Origin: a virus
Length of the DNA: 27,384 nucleotides
IMG/VR virus record: IMGVR_UViG_3300032288_003132
Span: 1-27,384 of that record
Strand: one strand, 5' to 3'
In this document: piece after piece, positions 23,162 through 27,384 of the stretch
Numbering within the stretch: position 1 is the stretch's first letter
Layout of the letters: the number at the start of each line of letters is the position of its first letter
Position numbers and translations under genes: made by a program
Notes under the pieces: model-generated
Told to the model about the DNA's origin: nothing
What the model saw: the letters and a program-made list of their open reading frames with translations, nothing else
Database searches by the model: none

Positions 23162-23914
23162 ATGAACAATTTTATTAAATCGATAATTGAAGAGAAATTT
23201 GCGTCTAAAGCGCAACAAAGATATTTTTACGCTCAAGCTGGTAAAGGTGGAAAGAAAGGAAAAAAATTCGCTAAATTGGCTAAAGAGTTTTCAGATAAAA
23301 CTGACTTTAAAAAAATACCCGATAAAGTAGGAAAAGAAGAGGAGGTTGATGAAATCGTTGACGCGGAAGGTAACATTAGTCACGATAAATTTCCTATAAC
23401 ATTAAAAACTAAAGGTGTCACCTCAAATTCAACAACAGACGATGTTGTTAAAACTGGTAGAGGTGCTATGGGTTCATACGGAACAACAGGAGTTCAAAAC
23501 TATAGAAGATATTGGGGTGAATCTGATATGTCAAAAGCATTAGGTGCTGACGAGTTATTACACGATGATGACGTAGATTATGAAGAGGCTAAAGATGAAT
23601 TTGCAGAATTAGGTATTGACGACCCTGCAGAACAAGACGAAAGAGCTAAACAAATGGGATTTGACCCAAGTTTACCAGACGATAAAATTAGATTAGTTGA
23701 AAATCCAAGAACATTTATTGAAGAATATTTGGAAAGCATATTAAAGGGAAGAGCTAAAGATAATGAAATTGTGGACCATGGACTTGAAGAAGATGAAGAC
23801 ATTGAAATAAATGGTATTGTTAAAAAACAAATTAAATCATTGAAAAACTCAATGAAAACTTTTGGATTAAAACCAGGCCATATACTGAAAGGTTTAAAAG
23901 ACGATAATGAATAG
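23162..23914 (+). CDS. Putative prohead core / virion-associated protein (250 aa)
   Basis: The 250-residue charged protein starts MNNFIKSIIEEKFASKAQQR, followed by a basic patch (AGKGGKKGKKFAKLAKEFSD) and a long acidic middle (GADELLHDDDVDYEEAKDEF ...). It ends with a helical, Lys-containing segment (IVKKQIKSLKNSMKTFGLKP). High charge, helix content and lack of a catalytic motif fit a scaffold or internal core protein. The KAQQRYFYA motif is one I associate with phage proteins of unknown function. It is the first gene of a tightly packed plus-strand operon and overlaps the next gene by 8 nt. The role is inferred from context only. Confidence 0.5.
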   Translation: MNNFIKSIIEEKFASKAQQRYFYAQAGKGGKKGKKFAKLAKEFSDKTDFKKIPDKVGKEEEVDEIVDAEGNISHDKFPITLKTKGVTSNSTTDDVVKTGRGAMGSYGTTGVQNYRRYWGESDMSKALGADELLHDDDVDYEEAKDEFAELGIDDPAEQDERAKQMGFDPSLPDDKIRLVENPRTFIEEYLESILKGRAKDNEIVDHGLEEDEDIEINGIVKKQIKSLKNSMKTFGLKPGHILKGLKDDNE

Positions 23915-24398
23915 TGAATTAAAACCACGAATTTTTGATATACCACAAAACATTTTAGACATGATAAGTCGACAAATATCAAGTCTTAATGGTCAGCATG
24001 TTCATGGTTTACATCGTGCTCAAAGATTATTAACCGATAAATCAGTAAAATATGGTCAGTTGAAAAGAATCATCAATGACTTACAAACAATTGATAAGGT
24101 TAAAGAAAAACAAAGATACGATTTATTTGGTGGCTATGAAATGGAAAAGTGGGCTAGTCCATTTTTACAAGGAGAAAGAAATTTGATAAGTGCGAGACAA
24201 GATTCAAAACAACAAGCACAAAATATTGCAGGTACAGGAGAAGAAAAAAATTCACACCTGAAGAAACATAGCAAAAAACCAGATTCACTAACATCTATGA
24301 ATATGGTAAAGTCTAGTCCACATAAAGCGTCAATTTCTGCTGCTGGTTCATTAAAACTATTTGAAGAAGTTGAAAAAATAAAAAAATTAATGTTATAA
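23907..24398 (+). CDS. Putative virion structural or assembly protein (163 aa)
   Basis: The 163-residue, mostly helical and basic protein has a conserved-looking core: GQHVHGLHRAQRLLTDKSVK, YGQLKRIINDL, then QRYDLFGGYEMEKWASPFLQ and GERNLISARQDSKQQAQNIA. It ends in LFEEVEKIKKLML, a C-terminal motif shared with the 283-residue protein at 25085-25936 (ILKIKRLMFS). It overlaps the upstream gene by 8 nt and is separated from the next by one base, so the operon is coupled. There is no enzymatic motif. I have the impression of similar unannotated proteins in Bacteroidota phages but cannot name a family. Confidence 0.55.
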   Translation: MNSELKPRIFDIPQNILDMISRQISSLNGQHVHGLHRAQRLLTDKSVKYGQLKRIINDLQTIDKVKEKQRYDLFGGYEMEKWASPFLQGERNLISARQDSKQQAQNIAGTGEEKNSHLKKHSKKPDSLTSMNMVKSSPHKASISAAGSLKLFEEVEKIKKLML

Positions 24399-24399
24399 T

Positions 24400-25098
24400 A
24401 TGCCAACACAATTAGAAATACTTGGACAACAATTTTTTAAACAAGAAATTATTAGAAATAAATTTACACCAAAAAACGAGTATAACTCTAATAATGCAGA
24501 CGCATTATCTGATGGTGATGAAATGGGTAAAGGACAGGTAAATGATGTTGGTAATGTTGGTTCTAAAACAGATATTAACGTTAGAAAAACTTTATTAGTA
24601 AAAAATAAATTCTCTAAAGAAAACGAATATAATTCAAAAAACGTCTCCGCACTATCCGATGGTGATGATTCAGGAAAAGGTGAAATTGGCGATACTGGTA
24701 TTGCAGGTTCAAAAACAGATATCAATACCAGAAATTCTTTATTGGCAAAAAATCGTTTTTCTAAAAACTTTAATTACAATTCAAAAAATATTGATGCGTT
24801 ATCAACTGGCGACGAAAATGGTAAAGGCCAAGTGGGTGATACAGGAAATGTTGGTTCAAAAACTGATATTAACTTAAGAACAGAACTAACGGCTAAAAAC
24901 AAATATGGTAACGAGAATGGATATAGTAGAAAAAATAAAAACGCACTATCCGATGGTGATGAATTTGGAAAGGGTCAAATAGGTGATACTGGTACCGTTG
25001 GTTCTAAAAGCGATATTATGGAAAGAACAAAATTAATTGCATTCAATAAATTTAATGACAGCAAAACCTACAAAAGCACTTTAGATGGCGCTAAATAA
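24400..25098 (+). CDS. Four-fold 49-residue repeat protein, putative virion component (232 aa)
   Basis: After a 19-residue N-terminus (MPTQLEILGQQFFKQEIIR) the protein consists of four consecutive units of exactly 49 residues. NK/RF/Y recurs at residues 20, 69, 118, 167 and 216. Each unit contains YNSKN, ALSDGDExGKGQ, GDTGxxGSK and TDINxR...LxAKN. The DNA copies have diverged, so the duplications are old and under protein-level selection. The Asp/Gly-rich loops might bind metal ions, and periodic proteins of this kind could bridge capsid or core lattice positions. It overlaps the next gene by 14 nt. I do not recognise the family; the structural role is from operon context. Confidence 0.6.
   Translation: MPTQLEILGQQFFKQEIIRNKFTPKNEYNSNNADALSDGDEMGKGQVNDVGNVGSKTDINVRKTLLVKNKFSKENEYNSKNVSALSDGDDSGKGEIGDTGIAGSKTDINTRNSLLAKNRFSKNFNYNSKNIDALSTGDENGKGQVGDTGNVGSKTDINLRTELTAKNKYGNENGYSRKNKNALSDGDEFGKGQIGDTGTVGSKSDIMERTKLIAFNKFNDSKTYKSTLDGAK
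24457..25044 (+). repeat. Four 147-bp (49-codon) tandem coding repeats
   Basis: Units begin at the NKF/NRF/NKY codons at 24457, 24604, 24751 and 24898, with a partial fifth from 25045. The period is exact at protein level with no indels, while the nucleotide sequence differs substantially between units. Confidence 0.85.
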
Positions 25099-25936
25099 TA
25101 CCATTTTTATTATATTAGAAGAAAACGCAATTGAGGGTAATTCAAAACTATCCCCATTGTCTGATGCTGTAAAGAACAGAAATCCAATTACATTCAATTA
25201 TAGCGGACCTAGAAAACTTGTTAAATCTGGTGGTAGATTTAGAGCTGAAGGTGTTGCAATAGGATTAAACAAAAAAGGTAACTTAGTTTTAAGGGCTTAC
25301 ATTGATAGCCCATCAAGGTCAAAAAGAGGCACACCAAGTCAAGTCGGTGACGAAAAAGCAAATTACGGATGGAGAACGTTTTTAATATCTAGAATGAGTA
25401 ACATTACTGTAATGGACCATCAAACCTTTGACGTTAAAAGACCAAAATATCAAGAAGGTGATGACCGCTCAATGTCAGTAACATATGTAAAATCAGATTG
25501 GGGTAAAAAACAAGAGGTCCCTGTTAAACAAGAACCACAACCAATTGAACCAACAAAACCAATTACTAAGAAAAAACCAACTGAAAAACCAGCACCAACA
25601 CCTACTGAACCAGCTGCAACAGAACCAACACCTACTGAACCAGCTGCAACGGAACCAGCACCTATTGAGCCAACTGCAACTGAACCAACTGACATTGAAG
25701 TTGTACCACAAACACCAGAAAAATTACCAAAACCAAAGCCAAAAACAAAACCGCAACCGATTGAAAAACCGGCTGCTCAACCAAAACAAAAAGTTGAACC
25801 TGAAAAGATTAATACAAAATCAAAAGAGTTACCTCAACCAAAACAGCAGGAAAAACCAGCTTTAAATCCAGAAGATAATAAAAATAATAATCTTCAGGAA
25901 TCAATTTTAAAAATTAAACGTTTAATGTTTTCATAA
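25085..25936 (+). CDS. WYL-like domain protein with Pro/Thr/Glu/Gln-rich tail (283 aa)
   Basis: Residues of about 30-120 follow the WYL-domain pattern: an ITFNYSG strand, GGRFRAEGVAIGLNKKGNLV, LRAYID, then YGWRTFLISRMSNITVMDHQ TFD. This resembles the (I)xFxY...R...P..L....GxxYLxAxD...RxFxLxRI arrangement of WYL domains, which bind ligands or nucleic acid and are usually regulatory. There is no DNA-binding helix-turn-helix. Residues of about 145-265 are low complexity (TEPAATEPTPTEPAATEPAP, then Lys/Pro/Gln-rich). The last residues, LQESILKIKRLMFS, resemble the C-terminus of the 163-residue protein. The start ATG lies inside the previous gene (14-nt overlap). The disordered tail plus terminal motif suggests a packaged or scaffold-docked protein; the WYL assignment is moderate. 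Confidence 0.55.
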   Translation: MALNNTIFIILEENAIEGNSKLSPLSDAVKNRNPITFNYSGPRKLVKSGGRFRAEGVAIGLNKKGNLVLRAYIDSPSRSKRGTPSQVGDEKANYGWRTFLISRMSNITVMDHQTFDVKRPKYQEGDDRSMSVTYVKSDWGKKQEVPVKQEPQPIEPTKPITKKKPTEKPAPTPTEPAATEPTPTEPAATEPAPIEPTATEPTDIEVVPQTPEKLPKPKPKTKPQPIEKPAAQPKQKVEPEKINTKSKELPQPKQQEKPALNPEDNKNNNLQESILKIKRLMFS

Positions 25937-25967
25937 AAAACATTATTTTATAAAAAAACATATTAAG

Positions 25968-26543
25968 ATGTCACAAGCACAAGGTCCAATATCAGCAAAC
26001 GATTTGATGAGTAAATTAGTTCAAGCTAAAAAAATTATGAACAAGGTTGATGGGGGTGATTACAAAAGAGGTCAAATTGACGAATCTCTGTTATTATCTG
26101 ATTCTGCAGAATACGTTACAAACGAATCAGTGAAAGCACCAACAAAACAAGCCGCAGCTCCAAGTGTTGATAGAATTAATAATTCAAAATTACCAGATGC
26201 AATAAAAAAAGCAATGATTGAACATCCGATAGAACAAATGCCATCAATTTCATTAAGTGAAACATTAGATATGGACTTTGTAAAAGGGGCTAGAAGATTA
26301 ATGGAACAAGAAGGTGTTTCATCTAAAAAACCACAACCACAACAAAGACAATCAGTTGGTGGTAATATTGATATGACAGCTTTGGCTGCATTAGTAGAAA
26401 ATACAGTACGTAAAGTGATGGATGAAAAATTAAATCAACTTCTTACAGCTCAACAAACACAAACAATTAGCGAGAATTTAGTGTTAAAAGTTGGTGATTC
26501 CGTATTCAAAGGAAAAATTACTGGTGTTAATAAATCAAAATAA
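25968..26543 (+). CDS. Putative prohead core / scaffold-like protein (191 aa)
   Basis: The 191-residue protein consists of an N-terminal helix (SANDLMSKLVQAKKIMNKVD), a flexible Ala/Pro/Gln-rich middle, a helix that may be a coiled coil (MTALAALVENTVRKVMDEKL, then NQLLTAQQTQ), and a small terminal beta element (NLVLKVGDSVFKGKITGV). Helix-plus-linker architecture, without enzymatic motifs, fits a scaffold or virion-associated protein and matches the neighbouring genes. It is 31 bp downstream of the WYL-like gene with only a weak TATTTTATA variant upstream. The family is not recognised. Confidence 0.5.
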   Translation: MSQAQGPISANDLMSKLVQAKKIMNKVDGGDYKRGQIDESLLLSDSAEYVTNESVKAPTKQAAAPSVDRINNSKLPDAIKKAMIEHPIEQMPSISLSETLDMDFVKGARRLMEQEGVSSKKPQPQQRQSVGGNIDMTALAALVENTVRKVMDEKLNQLLTAQQTQTISENLVLKVGDSVFKGKITGVNKSK

Positions 26544-26594
26544 TTTCTTTTTTTAATATATTTTCCCTATATTATTAGTGTTAATATATTATAA

Positions 26595-27384
26595 ATGTCG
26601 AAAATCAAAATTTTAGCAATTCCATCAGATAAACACGGCGTGGGTAAGTTCAGAATAATGGACCCATATAAGTTTATCGCTGAGAATTACACAGACGATA
26701 TCCATGTTGATATCACATATAACGCAGAAAATAGAGATGAATATTTTTTAGATTACAACATCGTTGTATTTCATACTTTTATTCATCAAACAACGCACGA
26801 CCACAACAAAGAAAGAATCAAGTGGTTACAATCTAAAGGTATTAAAGTTATTATGGATATTGATGACTTATGGTTTGTTGACCAAAGACATCCAATGTTC
26901 CACACTATCAAGCATTCTAAGATTGGTGAAATGAAAGTTGATATGCTCAAATCAGTAGATTATGTTACAACAACAACACCAATATTTGCACAGACAATTA
27001 AAGAAAGATTAGGCATATCTAATGTACTAGTTTTTCCCAACGCAGTTAATGAAGATGAACCGCAATTTAAAAAAGAAACAACAAAATCAGATTTAGTTAG
27101 ATTCGGTTGGTTAGGTGGGTCATCACATTTACATGATTTAGAATTAATGGCAAATGGTATTTCATCAATCCATAATTCATATAAAAATAAAGTTCAATAT
27201 GTTTTATGTGGATTTGACTTAAGAGGTACAGTAACGGAAATAGACCAAAAAACTAAACAACAAAGACAAAGGCCAATACAACCAATGGAAACAGTTTGGT
27301 ATAAGTATGAAAAATTCTTTACAGATGATTATAAAGTATTGAATCCATCATACAGAGCATATCTTGATAGTTTTGTGGAAGGAA
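26595..27384 (+). CDS. Glycosyltransferase, partial (runs off the window)
   Basis: The ORF opens at MSKIKILAIPSDKHGVGKFR and stays open to the end of the window (263 codons). It has the N-terminal Rossmann half of a GT-B glycosyltransferase: a first strand ending at PSDKHGVGKFRIM, DYNIVVFHTFIHQ, the KVIMDIDDLWFVD segment, the NVLVFPNAVN linker, and the start of the second domain at VRFGWLGGSSHLHDLELMA with a following YVLCGFD strand. These are typical of GT4-like enzymes using nucleotide sugars. The C-terminal half, with the expected E-x7-E motif, is not in the window. Phage GT-B enzymes can glycosylate DNA or virion proteins; the Ser/Thr-rich fibres nearby are a candidate substrate. It is preceded by a 51-bp AT-rich gap. 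Confidence 0.8.
   Translation, partial: MSKIKILAIPSDKHGVGKFRIMDPYKFIAENYTDDIHVDITYNAENRDEYFLDYNIVVFHTFIHQTTHDHNKERIKWLQSKGIKVIMDIDDLWFVDQRHPMFHTIKHSKIGEMKVDMLKSVDYVTTTTPIFAQTIKERLGISNVLVFPNAVNEDEPQFKKETTKSDLVRFGWLGGSSHLHDLELMANGISSIHNSYKNKVQYVLCGFDLRGTVTEIDQKTKQQRQRPIQPMETVWYKYEKFFTDDYKVLNPSYRAYLDSFVEG

Noticed and set aside
25450-25695. Minus-strand Gly-Ser-Val ORF and the Trp/Cys-rich frame beside it
   Set aside because: They are antisense to the Pro/Thr/Glu-rich tail of the 283-residue protein; low-complexity shadow frames.

Overview
The window looks like part of the genome of a large tailed phage with a contractile, T4-like (myovirus) tail. The evidence is a syntenic run of homologues of T4 neck and tail proteins (gp13-, gp14-, gp15-, gp18- and gp19-like), a B-family DNA polymerase of the gp43 type, and a cluster of long repetitive tail-fibre or adhesin genes. 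The DNA is AT-rich. Nearly all genes stop with TAA, a few with TAG, and none of the stops I read is TGA. Shine-Dalgarno sequences are mostly absent. Together with the proline-threonine and Gly-Thr-Ser repeat fibres, this suggests (but does not prove) a Bacteroidota host, probably sampled from an environmental metagenome. No tRNA, integrase, transposon or CRISPR array is visible.

Layout. Positions 49-5983 (minus strand) carry the tail tube, tail sheath, a gp15-like tail terminator and a gp14-like neck protein, with a tiny plus-strand gene (4039-4194) inserted between sheath and gp15. The 355-bp gap between sheath and tube is dense in signals: a terminator hairpin, a perfect 14-bp parS-like palindrome, CCAGTATA repeats and a promoter-like box. 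Positions 6042-9138 (plus) hold an SNF2-type helicase and a gp13-like neck protein, with a small minus-strand gene between them. Positions 9135-12041 (minus) encode the DNA polymerase. Positions 12133-23108 (minus) form an 11-kb block of baseplate, fibre and adhesin genes. Several of these use (Pro-Thr)n linkers between small globular modules, and one has a collagen-like Gly-X-Y stalk. Positions 23162-26543 (plus) hold five co-directional genes that are probably prohead core, scaffold or other virion components. One contains four exact-period 49-residue repeats and another a WYL-like domain. The window ends inside a plus-strand glycosyltransferase.

How the genes fit together: neck, terminator, sheath and tube make the contractile tail. 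The repeat proteins would be displayed around the baseplate or fibres for adhesion. The glycosyltransferase may decorate their Ser/Thr-rich surfaces or modify another substrate. The polymerase and helicase serve replication and repair.

The most striking observations are: (1) an in-frame TAA that splits the tail tube gene, after which the conserved C-terminal 40 residues continue in the same frame; (2) a perfect GTTCCACGTGGAAC palindrome matching the ParB-binding parS core; (3) a recurrent TATTTATA box upstream of most transcription units, often only 4-7 nt from the ATG; and (4) a shared KIKxLM C-terminal motif on two putative virion proteins.
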